A DNA stretch of 29,964 bases from the NCBI GenBank assembly GCA_007119835.1, contig SKOX01000159.1, positions 1-29,964 of the forward strand, in the 5' to 3' direction. The number at the start of each line of letters is the position of its first letter. The first letter of the stretch is position 1. The notes under the pieces were generated by a model. It was not told the origin of the DNA, made no database searches, and was given only the letters and a program-made list of their open reading frames with translations. The position numbers were made by a program, and so were the translations under genes. Shown here piece after piece: positions 1 to 7,597 of this stretch. The stretch comes from Paracoccaceae bacterium. GTDB lineage: Bacteria; Pseudomonadota; Alphaproteobacteria; Rhodobacterales; Rhodobacteraceae.

Positions 1-43
1 ACGACTTGAAGAGACGCTCCTTGAGCTTGGAGAAGAACGCCAT
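1..43 (-). CDS. ftsY: Probable FtsY N-terminus (partial, runs off the left edge)
   Basis: Only the first 14 codons are visible, reading MAFFSKLKERLFKS from an ATG at 41-43 on the minus strand. A short basic-hydrophobic start of this kind (FF-KLK-RLFKSS) is what I recall for alphaproteobacterial FtsY, the signal recognition particle receptor GTPase that docks ribosomes at the inner membrane. Nothing of the NG GTPase domain lies inside the window, so the call rests on this short match. The upstream GGCGGG is a weak ribosome binding site. It lies downstream of fliG on the same strand, separated by 216 bases, so it probably has its own promoter. Confidence 0.5.
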   Translation of the reverse strand, partial: MAFFSKLKERLFKS

Positions 44-259
44 CGGGAACCCGCCGGAGAGATGCTTCCGGGCTCCCTAGCCTGCCGGCGGGGGGAAATG
101 CAAACGGTGAGCCCCGCCAGCCCCTCGAGAAAGCTTGCTTCGTCAGGCGTCTTAACCTGGGCGCGCGGTAAGCCGCTGCTTCCAATGGACAAAGCGTTAA
201 TGCGGCGCGATGGCAACCTTTGGCCGGCCCGACCGGATCAACCGGCCCGCTCGCCGCTG
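44..259. other. Intergenic region between fliG and the ftsY-like start
   Basis: These 216 bases hold no convincing gene. Next to the fliG stop are GC-rich repeats of the CCGG type (about 219-250) that could fold on the leftward transcript, but no T-run follows, so an intrinsic terminator is not clear. The stretch 148-200 is less GC-rich, with CTTAACCT and TTAATG, and is the most likely place for a promoter of the leftward ftsY-like gene. I could not assign -35 and -10 boxes. Confidence 0.4.
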
Positions 260-1285
260 TCAGCCGTCGTCGCCGTCGAGGAAGCTGATCGTCCCTTCCT
301 TGTGCAGGGCAAGGACGCGCTTGGTCAGCTCGATTTGCGCGGCCTCTCCCGCCTTGCGGGTGACATCCTCCATGGCGGCGAGTTCCTCGACGTAGCGTTC
401 GGCGAGGCGACGGGGGACGTTTTCCAGGATATGGCCGACGCTGTCGCTGCCCTGCATCTGGCCGAACTTGAGCGCCGGCAGCAACACCTCCTCGGGGATG
501 TCGCGCACCAGGGTGGCGACGTCGCGCCCGGAGATGCGGGTCGAGATGTGCTCGAAGGTGAACATCGAGCGCTGGACGTCGGAGGCGAGGTCCGGCAGCG
601 AGGTCTCGAGATGGGCGATGAAGCCCTCGCGCGCCTCGCTGGAGATGTTGTTCATCAGGCCGGCGATCAGTTCCGCCGGGCGCCGTTTCGTCCGGCTGCG
701 CTGGAGTGCGGAGAGGAAGTCGCGCTCCAGCGCGCTCGCGATGGCGTCGCTGGTGCGGCGGTCGAGGGTCGGCGCGCGCGAAAGGCGCAGCACGACCTCG
801 CGCGCGAAGCCGCGGTCGAGGCGCTCGAGGATCGAGGCGGCGGTCTCCGACTTCAGCTCGCTGAGGACCACCGCCGCGGTCTGGGGATGCTCGTTGCCGA
901 TGTAGTTCGCGACCGCGGCGACAGGCGCGCCGTTCAAGCGTTCCCACACCGTCGGCGGCTTGCCGCCCTCGCCGAGCAGCTCGTCCACCTCGCCGTCGTC
1001 GAACACGCCGCCGAGCAGGCGACGCGCGGCGTCGGCCCCGCCCGAGAGGTCGCCACCCGTCGCCAGTGCCTCGATGAACTCGACGATGACCGCGTCGAGG
1101 GTCTCCTGCGTCACCGTGCCGAGCGTGGCGAGCGCGGCCGCGAAGCGCTTGAGGTTCGACGGGCTCACGTCGCGAAGGACGGCGCTGCCGCGCTCGGGGC
1201 CGATGGCGGTCAGGATGATCGCGGCCTTCTGGATCGGCGAGACACCCGACGCGCGGGGACGCGGCTTCTCGGCGACGTCGGTCAT
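260..1285 (-). CDS. fliG: Flagellar motor switch protein FliG
   Basis: FliG forms the upper part of the C-ring, binds FliF through its N-terminal domain and takes torque from MotA through its C-terminal domain. The 341-residue product has the family's usual length and the hallmark EHPQT segment of the middle domain (YIGNEHPQTAAVVLSEL). The C-terminal domain follows MFTFE, where the torque-helix charges appear conserved: Lys in LPALK, Arg in VPRRL and an acidic pair in YVEEL. The start codon overlaps the fliP stop as ATGA (1282-1285), with AGGAG about nine bases upstream, which argues for translational coupling. It is the last gene of the leftward fliF-fliH-fliN-fliP-fliG operon; in many bacteria fliG directly follows fliF, so this order is somewhat unusual. 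Confidence 0.93.
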   Translation of the reverse strand: MTDVAEKPRPRASGVSPIQKAAIILTAIGPERGSAVLRDVSPSNLKRFAAALATLGTVTQETLDAVIVEFIEALATGGDLSGGADAARRLLGGVFDDGEVDELLGEGGKPPTVWERLNGAPVAAVANYIGNEHPQTAAVVLSELKSETAASILERLDRGFAREVVLRLSRAPTLDRRTSDAIASALERDFLSALQRSRTKRRPAELIAGLMNNISSEAREGFIAHLETSLPDLASDVQRSMFTFEHISTRISGRDVATLVRDIPEEVLLPALKFGQMQGSDSVGHILENVPRRLAERYVEELAAMEDVTRKAGEAAQIELTKRVLALHKEGTISFLDGDDG

Positions 1286-2052
1286 GTGGCGTAACTCCTG
1301 ACCATGGCGCCCGCGAGCAGGGCCCAGCCGTCGGCGATGACGAAGAAGGCGAGCTTGAAGGGCAGCGAGACGATGGCGGGCGGGACCATCATCATGCCCA
1401 TCGACATCAGCACCGCGGCGATCACGAGGTCGATGACGAGAAAGGGCAGGAAGATCAGGAAGCCGACCTCGAAGCCGCGCTGGATCTCGGAGAGCAGGAA
1501 GGTGGGCACGAGGATCGAAAGAGGCAGCTCGGCGCCTTCGGCAGGCACCCGCGGTGCGGCCTCGAGCATCATGCCCAGCGTCCGCGGGTTCACGCGGGTC
1601 TCCATGAACGCGCGGAACGGGTCCATCACCGGCCCGAAGGCCTCCTCGGGCTCGAGCGCGCCGTCGAGCATCGGCTGGATGCCGGCCTCCCAGGCGTCGG
1701 AGAAGACCGGCTCCATCACGAAGTAGGTCATGAAGAGGGCGAGGCTCACGATCATCATGTTGGGCGGCGCCTGCTGCACGCCGATCGCCTGCCTGAGGAT
1801 CGACAGCACCGTGACCATGAAGGGAAAGCAGGTCACCATGATGGCAAGGCCCGGCGCGAGCGACAGCAGGGTGATGAGAATGAAGATCTGGATGGTGCGC
1901 AGCGACAGCGAGCCGTCGGCGCCGTTCAGATCGATGGAAAAGTCCTGTGCGCCCGCGGCACCCGCGGCCAGCACCAGGAGGCCCAGCGCGGCGAGCAACG
2001 GCGCGGCGGCACCCGCTCCTATCTTGACGCGTGAGAGCCACCCCGAGAGCAT
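1282..2052 (-). CDS. fliP: Flagellar export gate protein FliP
   Basis: FliP builds the core of the flagellar type III export gate with FliQ and FliR in the inner membrane. The 256-residue product has a cleavable signal peptide (residues 1-35, ending AAGAAGAQD), then LSLAPGLAIMVTCF and LRQAIGVQQAPPNMM, both close to FliP signatures. A periplasmic segment with NPRTLGMM follows, then the last two membrane helices (EIQRGFEVGFLIFLPFLVID and MMMVPPAIVSLPFKL). ATG follows AAGGGAAA. It lies 79 bases after fliN, across a strong hairpin, and overlaps fliG by four bases. fliQ and fliR are not in the window. Confidence 0.95.
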   Translation of the reverse strand: MLSGWLSRVKIGAGAAAPLLAALGLLVLAAGAAGAQDFSIDLNGADGSLSLRTIQIFILITLLSLAPGLAIMVTCFPFMVTVLSILRQAIGVQQAPPNMMIVSLALFMTYFVMEPVFSDAWEAGIQPMLDGALEPEEAFGPVMDPFRAFMETRVNPRTLGMMLEAAPRVPAEGAELPLSILVPTFLLSEIQRGFEVGFLIFLPFLVIDLVIAAVLMSMGMMMVPPAIVSLPFKLAFFVIADGWALLAGAMVRSYAT

Positions 2053-2090
2053 GGTTTCCCTTAGGAGCGGAAGGTTACCGGAACGTTGAC

Positions 2091-2120
2091 GCCGGCCCGG
2101 CCGGGGTCGGCCGAGCCGGC
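2091..2120 (-). other. Strong intercistronic hairpin between fliN and fliP
   Basis: A 30-base imperfect palindrome: GCCGGC, a one-base mismatch, CGGCCG, a four-base loop, CGGCCG, a mismatch, GCCGGC. It begins 11 bases after the fliN stop and ends 38 bases before the fliP start on the leftward transcript. No U-run follows, so it is not a standard intrinsic terminator. It could stabilise the upstream mRNA or dampen expression of fliP and fliG relative to fliF-fliH-fliN. The structure is seen directly; the role is inferred. Confidence 0.6.
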
Positions 2121-2131
2121 GCGCGGGACGG

Positions 2132-2443
2132 TCAGAGATCGCTCGAGAAGTCCGCCACTTCGGTCAGGCGGACGCCGAGCCGGCCGGTGCCGTCCTCGAT
2201 CTCCTGGAGCTCGCCGCGGGCGATCAGGCGGTCGCCGATGTAGAGCTCCACCGGATCGTCGATCTTCGAGTCGAGCGTGAGCACGGAGTCGCGCTTGAGC
2301 TCCACGAGCTCGGAGACGAGCGGCCGCGCCCGGCCGACCGAGATCGTCACCTCGATCGGCACGCCCATGAACGGTGCGCCGCGGCGGCCGGCGCCGATCC
2401 GCGGGCCGAGATCGTCGACGTCATCCGGCAAGTCGCTGCGCAT
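2132..2443 (-). CDS. fliN: Flagellar motor switch protein FliN
   Basis: FliN forms the base of the C-ring and helps dock the FliH-FliI export complex. The 103-residue product is mostly a single SpoA domain (about residues 27-97): VPIEVTISVGRARPLVSEL, then LKRDSVLTLDSKIDDPVELYIGDRLIARGE and a final GVRLTEV, the usual FliN pattern. The N-terminal 25 residues are short and acidic. The ATG at 2441-2443 has GAGGAGA just upstream, inside the end of fliH, with which it overlaps by 23 bases. Its place directly after fliH fits the known FliH-FliN contact. Confidence 0.92.
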   Translation of the reverse strand: MRSDLPDDVDDLGPRIGAGRRGAPFMGVPIEVTISVGRARPLVSELVELKRDSVLTLDSKIDDPVELYIGDRLIARGELQEIEDGTGRLGVRLTEVADFSSDL

Positions 2444-3026
2444 CCGGGGTCTCCTCAGGCTTCAGGTGGGTTTCGATCGCCGCTGCGATCTCGGCGATGC
2501 AGGCGTCGAGGTCGAGCCGGTCGAGGCCCTGCGCCCAGGCGATCTCGGCCTCGCGCGGCAGGAACTCCGGCGCGGCCTCGACCGTCGCGGCGAGGCCGCG
2601 GGAGCTCACAAGCCCCTCGACGACCGGGACGAGTTCCGGCGCGCAGCGCACCCGCGGCCGCGCGGACGGGACCGCCCTGAGCGCCGCCGCGACGCGGCCT
2701 GCGATCTCGTCGGCCATCCCGGCCTCGGCGATGGTCGGCGCAAGGGCGCGGAAGAGGCGTGCGACCAGCGGCCCGACCTCTGCCAGCACGGCGGCGCGGG
2801 CCGCTTCGTTGGTCATCTGCGCGTCGGCGATCGCTTCGACGAAGTCGGCCGTCAGCCGCGACTGCTCCTCGACATGCGCCTCGGTGGCCGCGGCCTGTCC
2901 GGCGACGTAGCCCGCCTCGTACCCCTCCTCGCGCGCGGCGGCACGGATCGCGGTCTCCGCTGCGACCTTCGTCTGCGCCGCCTCTTCGCGCGGCGCGATG
3001 GTCTCCAGTCTGAACGCGCGCATCAT
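2421..3026 (-). CDS. fliH: FliH-like flagellar assembly protein
   Basis: FliH holds and regulates the export ATPase FliI at the base of the flagellum. The sequence is divergent, as FliH usually is, so the call relies on architecture and position. The 201-residue product has an Ala/Glu-rich N-terminal helical region with small-residue repeats (EEGYEAGYVAGQAA, residues about 34-47), as seen in FliH, then a helical middle and a C-terminal region ending DLDACIAEIAAAIETHL. It starts with an ATGA overlap with the fliF stop (3023-3026) behind AGGGAGA, and overlaps fliN by 23 bases. FliI is not in the window. Confidence 0.8.
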   Translation of the reverse strand: MMRAFRLETIAPREEAAQTKVAAETAIRAAAREEGYEAGYVAGQAAATEAHVEEQSRLTADFVEAIADAQMTNEAARAAVLAEVGPLVARLFRALAPTIAEAGMADEIAGRVAAALRAVPSARPRVRCAPELVPVVEGLVSSRGLAATVEAAPEFLPREAEIAWAQGLDRLDLDACIAEIAAAIETHLKPEETPDAQRLAG

Positions 3027-4597
3027 CCGGCGATCTCCCTTCTCGGTTCGGGCGCCTCTATCCAGTTCCGCAGCACGACGGCGGAGTCGTCGCTGCGCGC
3101 CGCGAAGACGTCGCGGAGCCGGTCGATCTTGTTCGCCGATTGCGGCGGCAGCGCGAGGAAGGCGTTGGGCTCCGGCGCGGCGAGGGCCGGCGCGGGCTCC
3201 GCGGCGGGAGGCTGGGCGGCGAGCGCTTCGGGCTGCGGCTCGTCGCGGCGCTGCATCATCGGGCGCAGGACGAACCAGGCGAGCGCGAGCACCACCGCCG
3301 CCAGGACGCCGAGCTGGATCAGGAGGGCGCCGTGGCGGTCAGCAAAGCTCTCCTCCATCCGTTCGGCGACGGTGCCCTCGGGCGGCGCGGTGAATTCGAG
3401 CGATCGGATCGTCACGGTGTCGCCCCGCTCTGCGTCGAAGCCGACAGCGGACTGCACAAGCTCGCGGAGCTGCTCCAGTTCCTCGGCCGGCCGCGGCGCC
3501 CAGGCCGGCGTCCCGGTCGCGTCCGGCGCGGTGACGCCGTCGATGAGCACGGCCACAGAGATGCGGCGGACCTGGCCGGGCTTGATGACCCGCTCGCGCC
3601 GGGTCTCCGACACCTCGTAATTCGTCCGCTCGCGCGTCTGGGTGGCGTCGCGCGAGTTCCGGCCGGCGCCTCCCTCCACGTCGCCGTCCGGCAGGTTGGA
3701 GGCGACGGTGACCCCGGAGCTTGCGCCGGTCTGGTTCTCGCGGCTCTGCTCGATCTCCGAGGAGATCGCGATGCGGCTTTCCGGGTCGATCAGCCGCTCG
3801 ACGATGGTCTGTGCCTCCATGTCGGCCTCGACGTCGACCTGAACGACGGCGCGGCCCGGCCCGACGCGCGCCTCGAGCAGGCGCTCGATCCGCTGCTTGA
3901 GGGCCTCGGCGCGGGCCTCGGGCTCCATGGTCGGGTTGATCGCCTGCGCGTCCCGCTCGCCGCTCGCGAGCACCACGCCGCGCGCCGAATCGATTACCGA
4001 GACCGCCTCGGGCTGCAGGCCCGCGACGGCCGACGACACCAGATAGCGGATCGACTGGGCCTGGGCGGGCTCGAGCCGCCCGCGGGCCATTGTGACGGTC
4101 ACAGAAGCAGAGGCGGTCGCGGCGCGCTGGAAGGGCTGCGGCGCCGGGTTTGCGATATGCACGCGGGCGGCGCGCACGTCGGCCGTCGCCGTAATCGTCC
4201 GGGCGAGCTCGCCCTCCTTCGCGCGCCAGTAGGCGGCGTCGAACATCTGGCTCGTGGTGCCGAAGCCCGAGAGCCCGTCGAGAAGCTCGTAGCCCGTCGG
4301 CCCGCTCGCCGGAAGGCCTTCGGCTGCGAGCGCCATGCGGGTCTGGTCGCGGCGCGCGCCGGCGACGTAGATGGAAGCGTCGCGGACCTCGAAGGGGATG
4401 CTCTGCCGCTCGAGCGCGGCCACGACCTCGCCCGCCGCAGCGGGGTCGAGCCCCGAATAGAGGAGCGCCATCGAGGGCGCCGTGGCGAGCCGCCCGATGC
4501 CGAACACCGCCGCGGCCACCGCCGCCACCGCCAGAAGCGCCACGACGCGACGGCGCGCGTCGAGATCTTCCCATGCCGTCTGCACCTGCTTGAGCAC
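3023..4597 (-). CDS. fliF: Flagellar MS-ring protein FliF
   Basis: FliF forms the MS ring in the inner membrane, the base on which the rotor and export gate assemble. The 524-residue product has a first membrane helix at about residues 19-38 and then the YscJ/FliF ring-building domains, with LLYSGLDPAAAGEVV and GYELLD near the start of the periplasmic part. A polar insert follows (about 290-320). The second membrane helix is at about 424-445 and the cytoplasmic tail ends in an acidic segment with VVLRNWIE, the usual FliG-binding end. The start is GTG at 4595-4597, with GGGG some ten bases upstream. It opens the leftward operon and faces fliL across a shared promoter region. Confidence 0.95.
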   Translation of the reverse strand: MLKQVQTAWEDLDARRRVVALLAVAAVAAAVFGIGRLATAPSMALLYSGLDPAAAGEVVAALERQSIPFEVRDASIYVAGARRDQTRMALAAEGLPASGPTGYELLDGLSGFGTTSQMFDAAYWRAKEGELARTITATADVRAARVHIANPAPQPFQRAATASASVTVTMARGRLEPAQAQSIRYLVSSAVAGLQPEAVSVIDSARGVVLASGERDAQAINPTMEPEARAEALKQRIERLLEARVGPGRAVVQVDVEADMEAQTIVERLIDPESRIAISSEIEQSRENQTGASSGVTVASNLPDGDVEGGAGRNSRDATQTRERTNYEVSETRRERVIKPGQVRRISVAVLIDGVTAPDATGTPAWAPRPAEELEQLRELVQSAVGFDAERGDTVTIRSLEFTAPPEGTVAERMEESFADRHGALLIQLGVLAAVVLALAWFVLRPMMQRRDEPQPEALAAQPPAAEPAPALAAPEPNAFLALPPQSANKIDRLRDVFAARSDDSAVVLRNWIEAPEPRREIAG

Positions 4598-4761
4598 GAA
4601 TTCTACCCCGGTTTCTGAGCCTTCTGTCGGGCGCCGTTCGCACCGACCTCCCCCGTTCGTTCCAGGCGCACCCTGCGCCGCCGAGACTTAAGATTCGGTT
4701 AGGTCTGTTGGGATAAACCACGGGGCGAAACGAGAACGTCGGCTGCAGAGGGGGCATTGGA
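4598..4761. promoter_or_regulatory. Divergent promoter region of fliF and fliL operons
   Basis: These 164 bases separate the two divergent flagellar arms and must hold promoters for both. The segment 4685-4725 is much less GC-rich than its surroundings and carries the CtrA-like site described separately. No clear sigma-54 (TGGCAC-N5-TTGC) or sigma-28 promoter was seen. Confidence 0.6.
4688..4702 (+). promoter_or_regulatory. Candidate CtrA binding site containing a GANTC methylation site
   Basis: The sequence is TTAA-GATTCGG-TTAG, one mismatch from the CtrA consensus TTAA-N7-TTAA. The spacer contains GATTC, a GANTC site recognised by the cell-cycle methyltransferase CcrM. CtrA controls flagellar genes in many alphaproteobacteria. 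The site lies 90 bases from the fliF start and 60 from the fliL start, so one bound regulator could act on both. The motif is seen; regulation is inferred. Confidence 0.55.
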
Positions 4762-5244
4762 ATGGCAGAGGCTGCTGAGGCGAAAGCCGTGCCGGCCGGC
4801 GGGAACAGGGGGCTGATCGCGGGGCTTCTCGCGGCCGTCGTGCTTGGCGCGGGCGGCTTCGGCGCGGTCTGGGGCGAGTTCGTCGATCCCCGTGCCCTGA
4901 TCGGCGGCAAGGAGCCGGCACCGGCGGCCGTGGCGGCGCTCGAGAACATCGGCTTCGTCCCGCTCGAGCCGATCCTCGTCGCGATGCCGGAGACCGGCGC
5001 GGGACGGCATCTCCGCTTCGTCGGGCAGCTCGAGGTCGTTCCCGAGCATGCGGCCGAGGTGGTCTCGCTGATGCCGCGGATCACCGACGCGCTCAACACC
5101 TACCTGCGCGCGCTCGAGGCGCGCGACCTGCAGCAGCCTGCGGCGACCGTCTGGCTCAGGGCCCAGATGCTCCGCCGGATCCAGCTCGTCACCGGCGAGG
5201 GGCGGGTCCGCGACCTGCTGATTACCGAGTTCGTGTTCAACTAG
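4762..5244 (+). CDS. fliL: Flagellar basal body protein FliL
   Basis: FliL is an inner-membrane protein with a periplasmic domain that surrounds and supports the stator complex. The 160-residue product has a short Ala-rich cytoplasmic start, one membrane helix at about residues 17-38, and a periplasmic domain containing FVPLEPILVAMP, RHLRFVGQLEVVPEH and a C-terminal LLITEFVFN. This matches the FliL layout, including the short hydrophobic end. It is the first gene of the rightward arm and is followed 14 bases later by a GTG-started gene. Confidence 0.88.
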   Translation: MAEAAEAKAVPAGGNRGLIAGLLAAVVLGAGGFGAVWGEFVDPRALIGGKEPAPAAVAALENIGFVPLEPILVAMPETGAGRHLRFVGQLEVVPEHAAEVVSLMPRITDALNTYLRALEARDLQQPAATVWLRAQMLRRIQLVTGEGRVRDLLITEFVFN

Positions 5245-5258
5245 CGGAGACGCCCCTC

Positions 5259-5897
5259 GTGACGCTCATCATCGACGGCCTCCTGGTGGCGGCGGCGACC
5301 TTTGCCGGAACGTACTGTTTCGTGCTTGCGCGGCGGGTGCGCGCGCTCAAGGATCTCGACAGCGGCATCGGCGGCGCGATCACCCGGATGACGCAGGCGC
5401 TCGACGAGGCGCGACGGGCACTCGAGGAAGCGAAGGCCGCCGGTCGCGAGGAGCATCGCGACCTCCGGCAGCTGGTGTCGCGCGCGGAGGTCGCCTCGGC
5501 GCAGCTGCGCGTGCTGCTCGCCGCGACCCGGAACCTGCCCGAACCCGACAAGCGGCTCGAGCGGCAGCCCGAGTCGCGGCAAGCGCCGGAACCTCGTCCG
5601 CGGGCGGCAGGTGGCGAGGCGGAGGGCAATGCGCGCGCCGAGCAGGCGCAGGCATCCAGCTTCTGGGGGCAGGAAGAGGCGCCGCGTACAGCGGCGGGCG
5701 GTCGGCCAGTCGACCGCAGCGGCGGGAGCCAGAGGGAGCGTGTCCCGGCGAATGACGCCGTGCCCAAGCCCGCGCCCCTTCAACCAGCCCCTGCCCTGCT
5801 GCGCCAGCGCGTCGCGACGGCGCCCGTGGCGGCGCCGACCGATGAGGCCGACCTCCTCGCCGCGCTGGCCGACTTCGCCCACGCCGGGAGAAACTGA
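5259..5897 (+). CDS. Membrane-anchored coiled-coil protein of the flagellar arm (DUF6468-like)
   Basis: I do not recognise a characterised function. The 212-residue product starts at a GTG (5259) 14 bases after fliL. It has one N-terminal membrane helix (about residues 5-25) and a charged helical segment (about 30-90, rich in Glu, Arg and Ala) likely to form a coiled coil. A long Pro/Ala/Arg-rich disordered region and a short acidic end (DEADLLAALADFAHAG) follow. Position and layout recall alphaproteobacterial flagellar-locus proteins of the DUF6468 type and, more loosely, Caulobacter PflI, a flagellar positioning protein; this was not checked by alignment. The linked fliL and motE-like genes make a motor-related role likely. 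Confidence 0.6.
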   Translation: MTLIIDGLLVAAATFAGTYCFVLARRVRALKDLDSGIGGAITRMTQALDEARRALEEAKAAGREEHRDLRQLVSRAEVASAQLRVLLAATRNLPEPDKRLERQPESRQAPEPRPRAAGGEAEGNARAEQAQASSFWGQEEAPRTAAGGRPVDRSGGSQRERVPANDAVPKPAPLQPAPALLRQRVATAPVAAPTDEADLLAALADFAHAGRN

Positions 5898-5900
5898 GCC

Positions 5901-6464
5901 ATGGCTGCCCGAAGGAAAGGCGCCGCGATCGGCGGCGTCGCCTTGATCGCCATCTGCTTTCTCGCCTCCGCCGGATTGCGCCTCGGCGGCGTCGGCGTCG
6001 CGCTCGCCCAGGACGCCTTCGACGGCACGGGCGCGGAGGAAGCGGGATGCGCCGCCGACGCGCTCGATGAACTGCTCGCCGCGATCCGCGAACGGGAAGT
6101 GCAGCTCGAGCGCGAGAACGAGCGGCTCGCGGAGCGCCGCCAGACGCTGAACGTCGCAGAGGCCAAGCTTGCCGAACAGCTGGCGGCCTTCGAGGAGGCG
6201 CGTGCGGGGCTCGAGGAGACGCTGGCCATCGCCGACGGCGCGGCCGAGCGCGACATCGCCCGGATGACCGCCGTCTACGAGCACATGAAGCCGGAGGACG
6301 CGGCGCGGATCTTCGATCACATGGAGCTCTCCTTCGCCTCCGGCCTGCTCGTGCGCATGAAGCCGGAGAGCGCGGCGCAGGTGCTCACCGGGATGGAAGC
6401 CGACCGCGCCTACGCGATCACCCTGATGATCGCGAGCCGCAACGCGCGCGCCCCGACCGAATAG
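5901..6464 (+). CDS. MotE-like periplasmic motility protein
   Basis: In Sinorhizobium, MotE is a periplasmic chaperone for the motility protein MotC and is reported as a disulfide-linked dimer. The 187-residue product has an N-terminal export or anchor segment (residues 8-36, ending VALAQ), a Cys at residue 50 just after it, and a long charged coiled coil (about 58-110). The C-terminal domain (about 113-180) carries VYEHMKPEDAARIFDHM and LLVRMKPESAAQVLTGM, a repeat of the MgtE-N/FliG-like fold typical of MotE. The start ATG is four bases after the previous stop. It precedes motA by 236 bases. The family call is good; its partner here is unknown. Confidence 0.75.
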   Translation: MAARRKGAAIGGVALIAICFLASAGLRLGGVGVALAQDAFDGTGAEEAGCAADALDELLAAIREREVQLERENERLAERRQTLNVAEAKLAEQLAAFEEARAGLEETLAIADGAAERDIARMTAVYEHMKPEDAARIFDHMELSFASGLLVRMKPESAAQVLTGMEADRAYAITLMIASRNARAPTE

Positions 6465-6700
6465 ACGTGCTCGTGCGCTGGCCGGACGGCGCGCGATGCG
6501 CCGGCGGCGGCACGCGTGAAGACACTCATCTCTGGCAGCGCCGCCTTTCTTAAGACTCCGGAAAGGCTGCACTTTACCCATGCCGCAAGCGCTTCCGGCG
6601 CCGACCGTGACCCTTTTTTAATCCCGCTGCGCGATCACGGCCGGCGGGTGCGTGCCCGGAGCGGGGGCCCGGCACGAGCGAGCGTCAGCTGGGGGTGAGC
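6465..6700 (+). promoter_or_regulatory. Leader and probable promoter region of motA
   Basis: These 236 bases between the MotE-like gene and motA contain no convincing gene. The segment 6540-6625 is locally AT-richer (CTTTCTTAAG, CTTTACCCATG, CCCTTTTTTAAT), suggesting a promoter of its own. TTACCCAT at about 6587 resembles a CtrA half-site, but no full TTAA-N7-TTAA was found. TGGCAGCGCC at 6533 was considered as a sigma-54 -24 element, but the matching TTGC is missing. Confidence 0.35.
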
Positions 6701-7597
6701 ATGAACGGAATATTCGGACTGATCATCGTCTTTGCGATGGTCTTTGGCGGCTACCTGCTCGCCGGCGGCAAGCTCGGCATCATCCTCTACGCCCTGCCGT
6801 TCGAGATGATGATGATCGGCGGCGCGGCGGCGGGCGGGCTGATCATCGCCAACAGCCCCAGCGGCGTGAAGCACACGCTACGCGACCTCGCCAAGATCTT
6901 CCGCGGGCCGCGCTGGAAGCCCGCTGACTACCGCGACCTGCTCTGCCTGATGTTCCAGCTGCTCCGGATCCAGAAGTCGAACGCGATGGAGCTCGACGCC
7001 CACATCGAGGATCCGGCCGCGTCGCCGATCTTCGCCGCCTACCCCCGCATCCTCGCCGACAAGGAAGCCGTCTCGCTGATCTGCGACACGCTTAGGGCGG
7101 CGTCGATGAACTACAACGACCCGCACCAGGTCGAGGCTGTCCTCGAAAAGCGGGTCGAGGCGAACGCCCACGAGGCGCAGCACTCGTCGCACACGCTCCA
7201 GATCATGGCCGACGGCCTGCCCGCGCTCGGCATCGTCGCCGCCGTGCTCGGCGTGATCAAGACCATGGCCTCCATCGACCAGCCGCCCGAGATCCTCGGC
7301 CGGATGATCGGCGGCGCGCTCGTCGGCACCTTCCTCGGCGTCTTCCTTTCCTACGGCGTTGTCGGGCCCTTCGCGAACCGGCTGCGGACGGTCATCGACG
7401 AGGAGCAGACCTTCTACGGCCTGATCCGCGAAGTCATGGTCGCGAGCCTCTACCAGCACGCGCCGAACATCTGCGTCGAGGTCGGCCGCCAGAACACCCC
7501 CGCCCACTACCGCCCGAGCTTCAACGAGCTCGAGCAGGCCCTGCGAGCCGTCCGCGGCCAGGGCGCGCCGGCCAAGCCGCAGAGCCTCGCGGCATGA
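6701..7597 (+). CDS. motA: Flagellar stator protein MotA
   Basis: MotA is the stator subunit that, with MotB, couples ion flow to rotor torque through FliG. The product of about 298 residues has four membrane helices: two near the N-terminus (GIFGLIIVFAMVFGGYLLAGG and the adjacent LPFEMMMIGGAAAGGLII), then a large cytoplasmic loop, then LPALGIVAAVLGVIKTM and GTFLGVFLSYGVVGP. Both functional prolines of MotA (in GLPALG and VVGP) are present. ATG at 6701 directly follows GGGGGTGAG; a GTG two codons upstream (6695) is an alternative. Its stop overlaps the next start as ATGA. No motB is visible in the window. Confidence 0.94.
   Translation: MNGIFGLIIVFAMVFGGYLLAGGKLGIILYALPFEMMMIGGAAAGGLIIANSPSGVKHTLRDLAKIFRGPRWKPADYRDLLCLMFQLLRIQKSNAMELDAHIEDPAASPIFAAYPRILADKEAVSLICDTLRAASMNYNDPHQVEAVLEKRVEANAHEAQHSSHTLQIMADGLPALGIVAAVLGVIKTMASIDQPPEILGRMIGGALVGTFLGVFLSYGVVGPFANRLRTVIDEEQTFYGLIREVMVASLYQHAPNICVEVGRQNTPAHYRPSFNELEQALRAVRGQGAPAKPQSLAA

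Noticed and set aside
62..1294. 410-codon plus-strand open frame opposite fliG
   Set aside because: FliG on the minus strand has EHPQT and the torque-helix residues; the plus-strand product shows no recognisable domain.
6533..6550. Sigma-54 promoter upstream of motA (TGGCAGCGCC)
   Set aside because: The -24 part is partial and the -12 TTGC element is absent at the right spacing.
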